Positions 15,079 through 23,515 of a stretch of 42,298 nucleotides of DNA are shown here, one piece after another. This DNA comes from an uncultured Candidatus Woesearchaeota archaeon (GTDB lineage: Archaea; Nanobdellota; Nanobdellia; Woesearchaeales; GW2011-AR9): the NCBI GenBank assembly GCA_902529885.1, contig CABZYC010000005.1, positions 1-42,298 on the forward strand, written 5' to 3'. How positions within the stretch are numbered: position 1 is the stretch's first letter; each line of letters opens with the position of its first letter. A program made the translations under genes and the position numbers. The notes beneath the pieces were generated by a model that was not told the DNA's origin, made no database searches, and was given only the letters and a program-made list of their open reading frames with translations.

Positions 15079-15855
15079 ATGAAATTATATTTAGACAGTG
15101 CTAACATTAAAGAAGTTGAGACCATGATGTCTTACGGAATAATTGATGGGGTTACCACTAATCCTAGTCTATTAAAAAAAGCGTTACCAATATCAGGGCT
15201 TAACATTACACAACATCTTCGTAAACTGTGTAAAATTATGAAAGGGAAACCAGTTTCAATAGAGCTTACACAACGTACGCATAAAGAAATGGTTAAACAA
15301 GCACGTAACATAATTCAAAAAGTAAAATGTAACAACATTGTAATCAAAGTTCCAGTCTGCACAATTATTAATGGGAAAGAAACATTTTCTATGGACGGTA
15401 TTAAAACAATTAAAAGTTTAAGTGAATGTAACATTGAGGTTAACACCACACTCATTTTTACGCCTGAACAAGCATTACTCGCTGCCAAAGCAGGAGCAAA
15501 ATATGTGTCACCGTTCACAGGAAGAATGGACGATTATTTACGAGACACGCACAGAATTAAGTATGACAAAAAAGATTATTATCCGTTCCAAGGAAAAAAA
15601 AATGTTGAGGATGAAGGTATCATAAGTGGAATTGATCTTGTTCAACAATGTGTGGAGATATTAGAATCTTACAATACAGAAGTGCTAGCAGCGAGTGTGC
15701 GTAACACCCAGCAGTTACGAGAATGTAGTATTGTTGGTGCAGACATCATTACTGTTCCTTACACTGTATTACAACTAATGGTGGTACACCCAAAAACAAT
15801 GCAGGGTATGAAACAGTTTGACAAAGATTCAAGCGAGGAATACAAAGCATTATGA
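15079..15855 (+). CDS. tal: Transaldolase / fructose-6-phosphate aldolase family (short form)
   Basis: 258 aa from the SD-supported ATG at 15079. Class-I aldolase barrel: MKLYLDSANIKEVE, DGVTTNPSLL, Schiff-base Lys region NIVIKVPVC, NTTLIFTPEQALLAAKAGAKYVSPFTGRMDD and VLAASVRNTQQL. It moves dihydroxyacetone units between sugar phosphates (transaldolase) or cleaves F6P (FSA); the two cannot be separated here, though the operon favours transaldolase. First gene of the sugar-phosphate operon, overlapping pgi by ATGA. Confidence 0.92.
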   Translation: MKLYLDSANIKEVETMMSYGIIDGVTTNPSLLKKALPISGLNITQHLRKLCKIMKGKPVSIELTQRTHKEMVKQARNIIQKVKCNNIVIKVPVCTIINGKETFSMDGIKTIKSLSECNIEVNTTLIFTPEQALLAAKAGAKYVSPFTGRMDDYLRDTHRIKYDKKDYYPFQGKKNVEDEGIISGIDLVQQCVEILESYNTEVLAASVRNTQQLRECSIVGADIITVPYTVLQLMVVHPKTMQGMKQFDKDSSEEYKAL

Positions 15856-16826
15856 TAATTAATCACGGTACACTCTCAAAAAATAAAAAAAAGCATACAC
15901 TCAAAAGTTCTGAGTATAAGGCTATTACAACATTACGTAAAAAGGTTCAAAATAATAAGTGTAAACGGGTTGTCATAGCAGGGATTGGAGGCAGTAACCT
16001 TGGTGTTAAAGCCATCACAGACATTTTCAAGTTACCAATAATCTTCCTTGAAAGTTATAATCATACTCATAAACCACGTAAAGGTGACGCGTTAATTGTT
16101 ATTAGCAAAAGTGGGAATACCAAAGAAACTTTGTACCACTACAAAACAGCTACCATGTACGAAACAGTCCACGTCGTAACAACAAAAGGCAACAAATTAT
16201 GGAAACATGCTAAACGTCAAAACTATAAATGTAGTAGTATACCTGAACTTGTAGGGGGAAGATACAGCATTTTCACGGCTGTGGGCCAAATACCATTATC
16301 ATACACAGATTTTAATGTTGACTCGTTTTTGAAAGGTGCAAAAGATATGCGAGATATTTGTAAAACAACGCATGTAGCCGCACGCATTGCACATTCAACG
16401 TCAGCAAACATTCTTGACACATTCGTGTTTCATTCAGACTATGAATCGTTAGGAAAATGGAACAGGCAACTTATAGCTGAAAGTCTAGGGAAAAAAAAGA
16501 AAGGATTTTTGCCAACAGTAAGTATTGGTACAGTAGACCTACACAGTATGCTACAACTTTATCTTGACGGACCATTCAACGTTTTAACACAGTTTGTTCG
16601 GGTACCAACATCACACCACGACACCATGGACGCTATCATACAAAATTATTCTGAACAAAAAAAAGTGTGGTACGAAATTGGTGTTGACACAACGGCCTAT
16701 GACACAGGTGCATACATGATGTTTATGATGCATTACGTAATGGAGCTTGGCCAAAAAATTAAGGTGAACACGTTTAACCAGCCAGCAGTTGAACGCTACA
16801 AACGTATCATGCGAGGTGAAAAATAA
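15852..16826 (+). CDS. pgi: Phosphoglucose isomerase (short PGI-superfamily form)
   Basis: 324 aa. PGI-superfamily SIS-fold motifs: VVIAGIGGSNLG, VISKSGNTKETL, the signature VGGRYSIFTAVGQIPL, LHSMLQLYLDGP and the C-terminal NTFNQPAVERYK containing the catalytic Lys/His region. It interconverts F6P and G6P, feeding the next enzyme. Much shorter than bacterial PGI (about 440-550 aa) but motif-complete, and not the cupin-type PGI of some Euryarchaeota. Linked by ATGA upstream and TAATG downstream. Confidence 0.9.
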   Translation: MIINHGTLSKNKKKHTLKSSEYKAITTLRKKVQNNKCKRVVIAGIGGSNLGVKAITDIFKLPIIFLESYNHTHKPRKGDALIVISKSGNTKETLYHYKTATMYETVHVVTTKGNKLWKHAKRQNYKCSSIPELVGGRYSIFTAVGQIPLSYTDFNVDSFLKGAKDMRDICKTTHVAARIAHSTSANILDTFVFHSDYESLGKWNRQLIAESLGKKKKGFLPTVSIGTVDLHSMLQLYLDGPFNVLTQFVRVPTSHHDTMDAIIQNYSEQKKVWYEIGVDTTAYDTGAYMMFMMHYVMELGQKIKVNTFNQPAVERYKRIMRGEK

Positions 16827-17953
16827 TGAAGATTGTTTTGCTTGGTGGTAGCGGGGACTTAGCAGTCCGTAAACTGTTACCAGCAATACCCAAAAAATGG
16901 GTCGTAACAGCCTACGGTAGAAGAAAAACTAGCTGGGGTAACCTAGTTAAACGATCGAAAGCTAAGTGTAAAGGAACATACAGTGCAGTAAACTTGTTAA
17001 CGTTCAATTGGAACAATACGCTAAACACAGATATTGTATACTGTGCATTGCCAAGCAAGATTTATGTTGACGTTCTTGAACGAATGCCACTCACTAAAAA
17101 TATGATTGTACTATGTGAAAAACCAGTAGGGCATAACACGTTTTCTGCTAAACAATTAATTGAACGGCTTAATAAACTCAATGCAAAAGTGTATTATATT
17201 GACCATTATCTAGGGAAAGGTATACTTGAAACATTTTATTTTATGCATGCCGCAAACCCCTTATTAAACAATAGTTGGCATACAAAATATGTTGAATCGT
17301 GCACAGTTTATATGAAAGAGAATGCTACTGCTAAGCATAGAGCAGAATATTATGATCAAACAGGAGTTATAAGAGACGTTGTACAAAATCACGGGTTACA
17401 ACTTTTAGCACACGTGCTCCTACAAACAAAACATTATACACAAAATACTAGTAAACATCGTGCACAAATTATTGAAGGATTCAAAGTTGTGTCAAGCACA
17501 GTACAACAGTATGAACCATACCATAACAAAAAGAAGGTTCCAACTTATGCAGAACTTGTGCTTGAACATAAAAAGTGGAATAAAACAACGTTCAAAATTG
17601 TTGCAGGTAAAGGTTTAAACAAGAAGTATACAGCAGTACACCTTAAAATGAGGTTGCCACAGTGCCCAGCAGACTTTTGTCCCGTCTCAGACACAGTCAT
17701 ACTAGAACTTTACCCTACGCCAAGAGTACAATTACAATTTTATACAGGCACAAAAAAGTTGGAAACTAAGATTATAGATTTACCATTAAACATTAAATCA
17801 ACACAAGTTGAAGCTTACAATAAAATCTTAGAAAGTATGCCTAATACAGAACTAGTCATTAATGATAAAGAAATTATTGCGCAATGGAACGTTGTAGAAC
17901 CATGCTTGAAAAAAAGGGTTACAAAAAGGTATAAAAGAGGATCAAAAAAATGA
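16826..17953 (+). CDS. zwf: Glucose-6-phosphate dehydrogenase (compact)
   Basis: 375 aa against about 490 in bacteria. NADP Rossmann loop GGSGDLAVRKLLPA (7-20), LCEKPVG (97-102), active-site YIDHYLGKG with D126-H127, and GVIRDVVQNHGLQLLAHV with the catalytic His (H189). Further matches are FKVVSSTVQQYEPY and VPTYAELVLEH. It oxidises G6P to 6-phosphogluconolactone with reduction of NAD(P). This is the bacterial/eukaryal enzyme, not the unrelated haloarchaeal Azf type. Operon coupling on both sides supports the pathway assignment. Confidence 0.9.
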   Translation: MKIVLLGGSGDLAVRKLLPAIPKKWVVTAYGRRKTSWGNLVKRSKAKCKGTYSAVNLLTFNWNNTLNTDIVYCALPSKIYVDVLERMPLTKNMIVLCEKPVGHNTFSAKQLIERLNKLNAKVYYIDHYLGKGILETFYFMHAANPLLNNSWHTKYVESCTVYMKENATAKHRAEYYDQTGVIRDVVQNHGLQLLAHVLLQTKHYTQNTSKHRAQIIEGFKVVSSTVQQYEPYHNKKKVPTYAELVLEHKKWNKTTFKIVAGKGLNKKYTAVHLKMRLPQCPADFCPVSDTVILELYPTPRVQLQFYTGTKKLETKIIDLPLNIKSTQVEAYNKILESMPNTELVINDKEIIAQWNVVEPCLKKRVTKRYKRGSKK

Positions 17954-18822
17954 ATATAGGATTTATAGGGTTAGGTAAAATGGGGTCACGGATCGTGAAA
18001 TCGTTAAGTGCATCGTATAATGTAACAGCAACAGACGTTAACAACAAGCAACGGCGTAAACATCAAAAAGTGTGCAACATTGTACCAAGCACAACTGCTT
18101 TATGCGCATCATTAACACCACCGCGCGTAGTATGGTTAATGGTACCTTCAGAACATGTTGACGAAATATTATCTGAATTAATAGATAACCTTCAAAAGGG
18201 AGATATTATTATTGATGCAGGTAACAGCCATTATAAAGAATCTATTGCTCGATCAAGCGTGCTTGATGAAGAAGGTATACAATATCTTGACATTGGAACT
18301 TCTGGTGGAACAATATCACACAAATTGTGTATGATGGTTGGCGGCAGTAAAAGTGCGTACAGAAAAATTGTACCTTTACTAAAAACCTTGTGCGGTGATG
18401 GTTACCAGTATGTTGGAGACACAGGCTCTGGTCATTACGTTAAGATGGTGCATAACGCTATTGAGTACGGGTGTATGCAAAGTTTGGCTGAAGGGTTCCA
18501 TATGTTGCATGAAAGTAAACAGTTCGAGCTTAACACAACAAAGATTGCTCAATTATGGAAGGAAGGATCAATCTTGCAGGGTACACTCCTAAACACAGTG
18601 CACAACTCGTTAAGAAAGGATGGAGACCTACAAAAAAGTACAAGCAAAGTACAAGATACAGGGGAAGGTAGGTGGGCAGTACACGCAGCTATTGAAGAAG
18701 GGATCAGCATACCTTCTCTAACCTTAGCTTTAATGAACAGGTTTGACAGCCAAGATGTTTCAGAGTTCCGTAACAGGTTATTAAGCGCTATGCGACACGA
18801 GTTTGGTGGACATAAAAAGTAA
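17950..18822 (+). CDS. gnd: 6-phosphogluconate dehydrogenase, decarboxylating (short form)
   Basis: 290 aa, of the ~300-aa GndA/YqeC-like class. NAD(P) loop GFIGLGKMGSRI, IDAGNSHYKES, substrate loop DIGTSGGT, catalytic GSGHYVKMVHNAIEYGCMQ (Lys and Asn) and ILQGTLLN. It converts 6-phosphogluconate to ribulose-5-P with CO2 and NAD(P)H. ATGA overlap with zwf. No 6-phosphogluconolactonase gene follows; lactone hydrolysis may be spontaneous or encoded elsewhere. Confidence 0.92.
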   Translation: MNIGFIGLGKMGSRIVKSLSASYNVTATDVNNKQRRKHQKVCNIVPSTTALCASLTPPRVVWLMVPSEHVDEILSELIDNLQKGDIIIDAGNSHYKESIARSSVLDEEGIQYLDIGTSGGTISHKLCMMVGGSKSAYRKIVPLLKTLCGDGYQYVGDTGSGHYVKMVHNAIEYGCMQSLAEGFHMLHESKQFELNTTKIAQLWKEGSILQGTLLNTVHNSLRKDGDLQKSTSKVQDTGEGRWAVHAAIEEGISIPSLTLALMNRFDSQDVSEFRNRLLSAMRHEFGGHKK

Positions 18823-18869
18823 GTTTCCTAAAACCACTACATAGTCTTAAGGATTGTTTGAAAAAAATA

Positions 18870-18882
18870 AAAGTTTTTAATC
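18870..18882 (+). promoter_or_regulatory. TATA-like box for groES-groEL
   Basis: AAAGTTTTTAATC lies about 27 nt before the groES ATG at 18904. The 81-nt gap after gnd holds no CIRCE-like inverted repeat. Confidence 0.3.
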
Positions 18883-18903
18883 ACAACACAATTACTTTCT
18901 AAA

Positions 18904-19149
18904 ATGAATGTTATACCCCTCGGAGAACGTGTTGTAATAGAAGAGTTACAAGAAGAAAAAACATCTGGTGGAATATATATCCCAGAAGGAAGTAATAAAG
19001 AACAACAAGGTGTTATTAGAGCCATAGGAAACATCAGTAGTGTTATCGTGTCTATTGGAGACAAAGTGGTGTACAGTGGGTACAGTGCAACAAAAGTAGG
19101 TAAGTATACCATTGTTGATTATAAAGATCTTATTGCGAGGATAGAATGA
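18904..19149 (+). CDS. groES: Co-chaperonin GroES
   Basis: 81 aa against about 95 usual. PLGERVVIEELQEE beta-barrel start, mobile loop EEKTSGGIYIPEG with the hydrophobic GIYIP GroEL-binding tip, and a shortened roof region before GDKVVYSGYSATKV. Forms the heptameric lid of GroEL. Joined to groEL by ATGA. Archaea normally rely on the thermosome; GroE occurs only in some lineages, by transfer from bacteria. Confidence 0.93.
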   Translation: MNVIPLGERVVIEELQEEKTSGGIYIPEGSNKEQQGVIRAIGNISSVIVSIGDKVVYSGYSATKVGKYTIVDYKDLIARIE

Positions 19150-20690
19150 AACAATTACTTTTTGAACAGAGTGCACGAGAAAAGCTTATGCAAGGTGTTA
19201 ACATTATTACTAACGCCGTGAAAGTGACCCTCGGACCTAAAGGACGGAACGTTATTTTAGACAAAACAGACGGTACACTCATTACTAACGACGGTGTAAC
19301 CATTGCTAAAGAAATCCAGCTTGAAAACAAGTTTGAAAATATAGGGGCAAAACTTGTACAGGAGGTTGCTAATAAAACACAGGATGTTAGTGGGGACGGT
19401 ACAACCACTGCAACAATACTTGCACAACAAATGTTGTGTGACGGTATGAAGAATATTGCAGCGGGAGCTAACCCAATAGAAATTAAGTACGGGATTGACC
19501 ATGCAGCAAAACAAGTTGTTTCATTCATACAACAAAAGAGTATACCTGTAGAAAACAAGATTTTACAAGTTGCAACAATCTCTGCAAATAATGATGATGC
19601 CATAGGAAATATTATTGCTCAAGCAATGAACAAGGTGGGTAATACAGGTGTTATCACCGTACAGGATGGACGAGGGTTCGAAACCAGTCTTAACCTTGTT
19701 GAAGGAATGCAGTTTAACCGCGGGTACACTTCACCGTTCATGGTTACCAATCAAGATAAAATGGTGTGTGAATTTCAAGATGCATATGTTCTTATTGTAA
19801 ACAAAAAAATTAGTACAATGAAACAGTTAATACCAAGCCTAGAAATCGTTGCTAAGCAAGGTAAACCTTTACTAATTATTGCAGAAGATATTGAGGATGA
19901 AGCTGAAGCAACATTATTATTAAACCTTATGCGTGGTGCAATAAAAGTGTGCGCAGTCAAAGCACCAGGGTTTGGTGATGAACAAAAAGAGATGTTGCAA
20001 GACATAGCGGTCGCAACAGGTGCCACTGTCGTAGGCGATATGCACCAGTGCGAAGATGTAACTATAAACATGCTTGGGTCTATTAGACGTGTAACGGTAA
20101 CTAAGGACCGCACCACGCTTGTTGAAGGGCAAGGTGACAAAATAGTGATAAAACAGCGTTGTACCATGCTAGAAAACCAAATTCTTAACGAAGAAAGCTC
20201 GTTTAGAAAAAAAGATCTAAAACAGCGTCTTGCAAAACTTAGTGAAGGAGTAGCAGTCATATCTGTTGGTGCCGCCACAGAAACAGAAATGAAAGAAAAA
20301 AAAATGAGGATTGACGATGCACTCAACGCAACTAGAGCTGCGGTAGAAGAAGGTGTGGTCACAGGAGGAGGCCTTACACTGTACCAAGCACGTGAAGCTA
20401 TCAATACAAACGGGCTTAGTAAAGACAGAGTACTAGGCGCAGAAATTGTTCGTAACGCATTACAGGCGCCCGTCCGCCAGATTGCGGAGAATGCAGGGGT
20501 ACCATCTGAACGTGTGTTAATGAAGACTGAAGGTGACACAGGATTTAATGCACGAACGCACACCATAGAAAACCTGTTCAACGCAGGTATTATTGATCCC
20601 ACGAAAGTTGTTCGTAGCGGCGTACAAAATGCAGCGTCTATTGCAGGAATGGTGTTATCAACCTCTGTGATCATTACAGACAAAGAATGA
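19146..20690 (+). CDS. groEL: Chaperonin GroEL
   Basis: 514 aa group-I chaperonin. Equatorial ATP site KVTLGPKGRNVILD and DVSGDGTTTATILAQ, apical domain with GYTSPFMVTNQDKMVCEF and PLLIIAEDIEDEAEATLLLN, and the second equatorial part EGVVTGGGLTLYQA. It ends VIITDKE with no Gly-Gly-Met tail, which lines the cavity floor in the bacterial protein. Operon: groES-groEL-DUF1461. Confidence 0.96.
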   Translation: MKQLLFEQSAREKLMQGVNIITNAVKVTLGPKGRNVILDKTDGTLITNDGVTIAKEIQLENKFENIGAKLVQEVANKTQDVSGDGTTTATILAQQMLCDGMKNIAAGANPIEIKYGIDHAAKQVVSFIQQKSIPVENKILQVATISANNDDAIGNIIAQAMNKVGNTGVITVQDGRGFETSLNLVEGMQFNRGYTSPFMVTNQDKMVCEFQDAYVLIVNKKISTMKQLIPSLEIVAKQGKPLLIIAEDIEDEAEATLLLNLMRGAIKVCAVKAPGFGDEQKEMLQDIAVATGATVVGDMHQCEDVTINMLGSIRRVTVTKDRTTLVEGQGDKIVIKQRCTMLENQILNEESSFRKKDLKQRLAKLSEGVAVISVGAATETEMKEKKMRIDDALNATRAAVEEGVVTGGGLTLYQAREAINTNGLSKDRVLGAEIVRNALQAPVRQIAENAGVPSERVLMKTEGDTGFNARTHTIENLFNAGIIDPTKVVRSGVQNAASIAGMVLSTSVIITDKE

Positions 20691-21196
20691 TCTTTTTTTA
20701 TTATTTACTTATTTCATTTTGGACCGTACTATTATTGTACCCTTACAACACCGCACAAAATGAACTTGTACAAGCCATATTCCATATTACAGAATATGCA
20801 CCGATGACAGCCGCAGAGTTAGCACACATGCGACAGGTAGAATGGTACTTTTTTGCTACATTCATTATAACGTGTACACTTACATTGTACCTCTATTACA
20901 AAAAGCCACAACCTAGATGGCGTTATACAACCTTATTTATTTTATTAAGCCCGTTAGCAACAATCAATTTCTATGAAACCTGGGACTGGTTACACAAAAT
21001 ATTTTTTCCACAAGGGAACTATTTTTTTCCCATGGACAGTTACTTAATAACAACTGTGCCCCTAAACTTTTTCTTAAGATTTTCAGTGACAACGTTTATA
21101 TTAGCAACATTACTTTATACAGTATGGACACTCGTTTATTACAAGCAATGGGTTTACTCTTTCTTATCATCATTATCATCGCAGTGGTCAAAATAA
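20687..21196 (+). CDS. DUF1461/TIGR01906-like integral membrane protein
   Basis: 169 aa with about four hydrophobic helices (residues 3-18, 52-70, 80-98 and 128-150). An extracytoplasmic stretch is HKIFFPQGNYFFPMDSYLITTVPLNFF, which resembles the FFP-G-W-FP-dS-LI-PE-FF pattern of DUF1461 membrane proteins. Function unknown. It starts with ATGA inside the groEL stop, so it is cotranslated with the chaperonin. Confidence 0.65.
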   Translation: MIFFYYLLISFWTVLLLYPYNTAQNELVQAIFHITEYAPMTAAELAHMRQVEWYFFATFIITCTLTLYLYYKKPQPRWRYTTLFILLSPLATINFYETWDWLHKIFFPQGNYFFPMDSYLITTVPLNFFLRFSVTTFILATLLYTVWTLVYYKQWVYSFLSSLSSQWSK

Positions 21197-21279
21197 CAGT
21201 GTACTTATTACCATTAATAATAATAATGGGCCTTATAGCCTACTTATTCAAAAAACTTAATCAATTCACTTCAACATAA
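21124..21279 (+). CDS. Possible small two-helix membrane protein (51 aa)
   Basis: Below the track cutoff. In another frame from ATG 21124 (or ATG 21151, 42 aa) runs MDTRLLQAMGLLFLIIIIIA, then a second hydrophobic helix YLLPLIIIMGLIAYLF and KKLNQFTST before TAA. The first half overlaps the DUF1461 gene (73 bp) and the end overlaps the convergent pilin gene by 19 bp. Hydrophobicity continues beyond the overlap, which argues for reality, but there is no clear ribosome-binding site. Confidence 0.35.
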   Translation: MDTRLLQAMGLLFLIIIIIAVVKITVYLLPLIIIMGLIAYLFKKLNQFTST

Positions 21280-21794
21280 AACTTTTTGATATTATCATAA
21301 AGCTCATCTGTATCTTGTTTTATTTGAACATTGAATATGTATGTTCCACTACTTGCGTCACTAGGTACGCTTACTAAAACACCCTCTTTATGATGATCAT
21401 TCTGTGCAATTTCTATCCAATCAGTATTATACAATAACCAAGATTCTGCGCTACTATCAGTACTATCAATATTTTCCTCAGGATCAATATACTTTGCTTG
21501 CTCAATCTCAATCATAAAAGATCGGCCATCAAGAATATTTAAAATGCCTACTCCGAATACGTGACTATCACCACCAGACAAAGATGCCGTATTTAAAGGA
21601 ACCGCTACCTTCTTGTTTTGATCCATCATTAATCGTTCAAGCTCATTAGAAGTTTGGGTGTCAAGGTCAGCTTTCAATTCGTTAGCACCGCCCATGATAG
21701 ACTGTAAAAAAGCTATCCCTAAACCTAAAATAACTATGCTGAGAATAATGATAACGATCATATTGATCGCTAACCCAATTGCACCTCTCTTCAT
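21261..21794 (-). CDS. Pilin-like secreted protein 2 (class III signal)
   Basis: 177 aa. Short basic start MKRGAIGLAINMIVIIILSIVILGLGIAFL resembles an archaeal class III signal: charged head, small residues, then a hydrophobic assembly helix. The rest is an extracellular beta-rich domain ending GTYIFNVQIKQDTDEL..FYVEVN, which matches the end of the 22050-22643 paralogue (YLYKILVYIDTD..FFIRVN). Probably processed by the prepilin peptidase encoded at 22.7 kb. ATGA overlap with the small membrane protein gene. Confidence 0.68.
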   Translation of the reverse strand: MKRGAIGLAINMIVIIILSIVILGLGIAFLQSIMGGANELKADLDTQTSNELERLMMDQNKKVAVPLNTASLSGGDSHVFGVGILNILDGRSFMIEIEQAKYIDPEENIDSTDSSAESWLLYNTDWIEIAQNDHHKEGVLVSVPSDASSGTYIFNVQIKQDTDELYDNIKKFYVEVN

Positions 21795-22048
21795 TTCCAG
21801 ATTTCGTATTCCTTAATTATAACGACCATGAAAACGACAAGTAACACTGCCCCACTAAGTAGGTACCATAAACCGTCCATTAAATCACCTTTTAATGCAA
21901 GGTACATACCAAAACCCATCACAATAAAACCGAGCCATAAAAACTTGTCAAGTACAAGCTTCATTATTTCAAACTCCTGTGTTTCAGTCATTTGTTTTTT
22001 GCCTGATTTCACAGGAGATTTTTTTTTACTACTACTTTTTTTAGCCAT
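21791..22048 (-). CDS. Small two-TM membrane protein with Lys-rich N-terminus
   Basis: 85 aa. N-terminal 20 residues are Lys/Ser-rich (MAKKSSSKKKSPVKSGKKQ), followed by a helix and two membrane segments (about 35-50 and 57-76). The order and tight coupling (1 nt after the upstream stop, ATGA downstream, GGGTGA before the start) between two pilin-like genes suggest a part in pilus assembly or anchoring. No family recognised. Confidence 0.65.
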   Translation of the reverse strand: MAKKSSSKKKSPVKSGKKQMTETQEFEIMKLVLDKFLWLGFIVMGFGMYLALKGDLMDGLWYLLSGAVLLVVFMVVIIKEYEIWK

Positions 22049-22049
22049 C

Positions 22050-22643
22050 TTAGTTCACCCTGATAAAAAACGTTTTACTATCATAATACGTATCAGTATC
22101 TTTGTTTAACAAGCCGTCACCGTCAGTATCAATATACACCAAAATCTTGTAAAGATAATTCCCAAAACTTGACGGTGCAGTAAACGATGCAGTGACAACC
22201 ACACTATCCCCAGCACCTAACATCTGAGGACTATCATCCCATGAGATAATTGCGTCAAAATCGCTACCACTATCACCTGGTTGACTAGCTGTCAAAGTTT
22301 CGAAAGACATGAAAGATTCCATACCTGTATCAGTACGAACTTCAAAACCGACTAAAAACTCTTGCATGCTATCAAGTGTATTTTTAATACCAATACCCTG
22401 CGCACTACTGAGCTCACCAGCAGCCATCTTCATCTCGCTTGCAGGGAATGATAACTTTTTGTTACTGGTACGTAAATCGTCCAAAATTTGCTGTTTAATT
22501 TGTTCTTGTACACCACTCGCAGTTTCTTCCATACTCTTAAACTGACCACGTACAAAACCTAAACCTAATCCTAATACTACAAACGCGATCACTACAATCA
22601 CGATTGCTTGAATTGATAATTCTAATGAAGCTTTCCTATTCAT
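22050..22643 (-). CDS. Pilin-like secreted protein 1 (class III signal)
   Basis: 197 aa. MNRKASLELSIQAIVIVVIA is a class III-like signal: basic head, then a conserved Glu at position 8 and a hydrophobic helix, as in type IV pilins and archaellins. The ectodomain is beta-rich with a DTDGDGLLNKDTD loop that could bind Ca2+. Paralogue of 21261-21794. AGGTGAT lies 3 nt before the ATG. 44 nt downstream of the peptidase gene. Confidence 0.72.
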   Translation of the reverse strand: MNRKASLELSIQAIVIVVIAFVVLGLGLGFVRGQFKSMEETASGVQEQIKQQILDDLRTSNKKLSFPASEMKMAAGELSSAQGIGIKNTLDSMQEFLVGFEVRTDTGMESFMSFETLTASQPGDSGSDFDAIISWDDSPQMLGAGDSVVVTASFTAPSSFGNYLYKILVYIDTDGDGLLNKDTDTYYDSKTFFIRVN

Positions 22644-22646
22644 CGT

Positions 22647-22653
22647 ATCACCT
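22647..22653 (-). promoter_or_regulatory. Shine-Dalgarno AGGTGAT of pilin-like gene 1
   Basis: AGGTGAT-ACG-ATG, a full archaeal-type ribosome-binding site for the start at 22643. Confidence 0.55.
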
Positions 22654-22687
22654 AAACTTCAAAAGTGTTTTTCTAGTATATATATGT

Positions 22688-23437
22688 TTACATTAAAGTT
22701 AGAACATAATCTTTAAAGTGATATAATACGTATGTTAAAAAAAATGCAGGTACAAATGGAATACCGTAACGAATATCAACAGTGGTAAGTTCACCTTGAA
22801 AACCTAACAAATGTATCTTCCTACAATCTTTTTCTGTCACTAGCCCATTGAAAGAGTGGTGACCAACCTTGATTGGTTCAGCTAACCAGTCGCCAGGAAC
22901 AATCTTATTAAATGTAACATTCTGAACGAATTCTACCGTGTTCAAAAAACTTGTTAATACAGTAAACGAGACTAATAAAACTAGTAAAATACCTAACATC
23001 CAATTCACAAAAAATGAAGAAGCTAGAAAAAGTAAAAGAATGACCCAATATTTACTTTGAGTGTTCAACCATGCATACAACTTTTTAAATTTTAATAAAG
23101 AAATTATGCCCACCCATAATATCCCGTAAACTGCGCCAACCGTGAACAAGATGGGTAAAATTAAGTAGTATTCTAAAGAAAATGGAACGCTCACCATGGC
23201 AAACACAGGTAACAATTTGGCGTCAGCACCGCCCCATACACTCCCGTACACCATCAACCAACCTATAAGAAACAGTAATACCCCTGCCAAAATTGAATAA
23301 TATTGTTGGTTGTATAACGCAATACAGAACATGCTTCCTATAAGAGTGTAACTCACCCAATCCGGCACTTCACGAGAGTGTAAGTCCCATACACTAGCAA
23401 CAAATAGTAGTAGTGATGCTATTACAAAGGTCTCCAT
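22688..23437 (-). CDS. A24 prepilin peptidase, archaeal type (PibD/EppA/FlaK-like)
   Basis: 249 aa polytopic aspartic protease. The first catalytic Asp is D18 in SVWDLHSREVPDW and the second is D72 in WGGADAKLL (GxGD-type motif). About six membrane segments with a soluble insert around 175-215. It cleaves class III signal peptides of archaeal pilins; the two pilin-like genes immediately downstream are the obvious substrates. Upstream ACACCTTTTATA is a BRE/TATA-like promoter. Confidence 0.88.
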   Translation of the reverse strand: METFVIASLLLFVASVWDLHSREVPDWVSYTLIGSMFCIALYNQQYYSILAGVLLFLIGWLMVYGSVWGGADAKLLPVFAMVSVPFSLEYYLILPILFTVGAVYGILWVGIISLLKFKKLYAWLNTQSKYWVILLLFLASSFFVNWMLGILLVLLVSFTVLTSFLNTVEFVQNVTFNKIVPGDWLAEPIKVGHHSFNGLVTEKDCRKIHLLGFQGELTTVDIRYGIPFVPAFFLTYVLYHFKDYVLTLM

Positions 23438-23515
23438 TAACTTTAGTAGTTTACATAATAGTATAAAAGGTGTACGATAACAATGTTTAAATAATCGTTC
23501 TCTGTTATAGGGTAC

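Noticed and set aside
19775-20683. 302-aa minus-strand ORF
   Set aside because: Antisense shadow of groEL; low-complexity Ser/Ala/Thr-rich translation with no domain, while the plus frame is a textbook GroEL.
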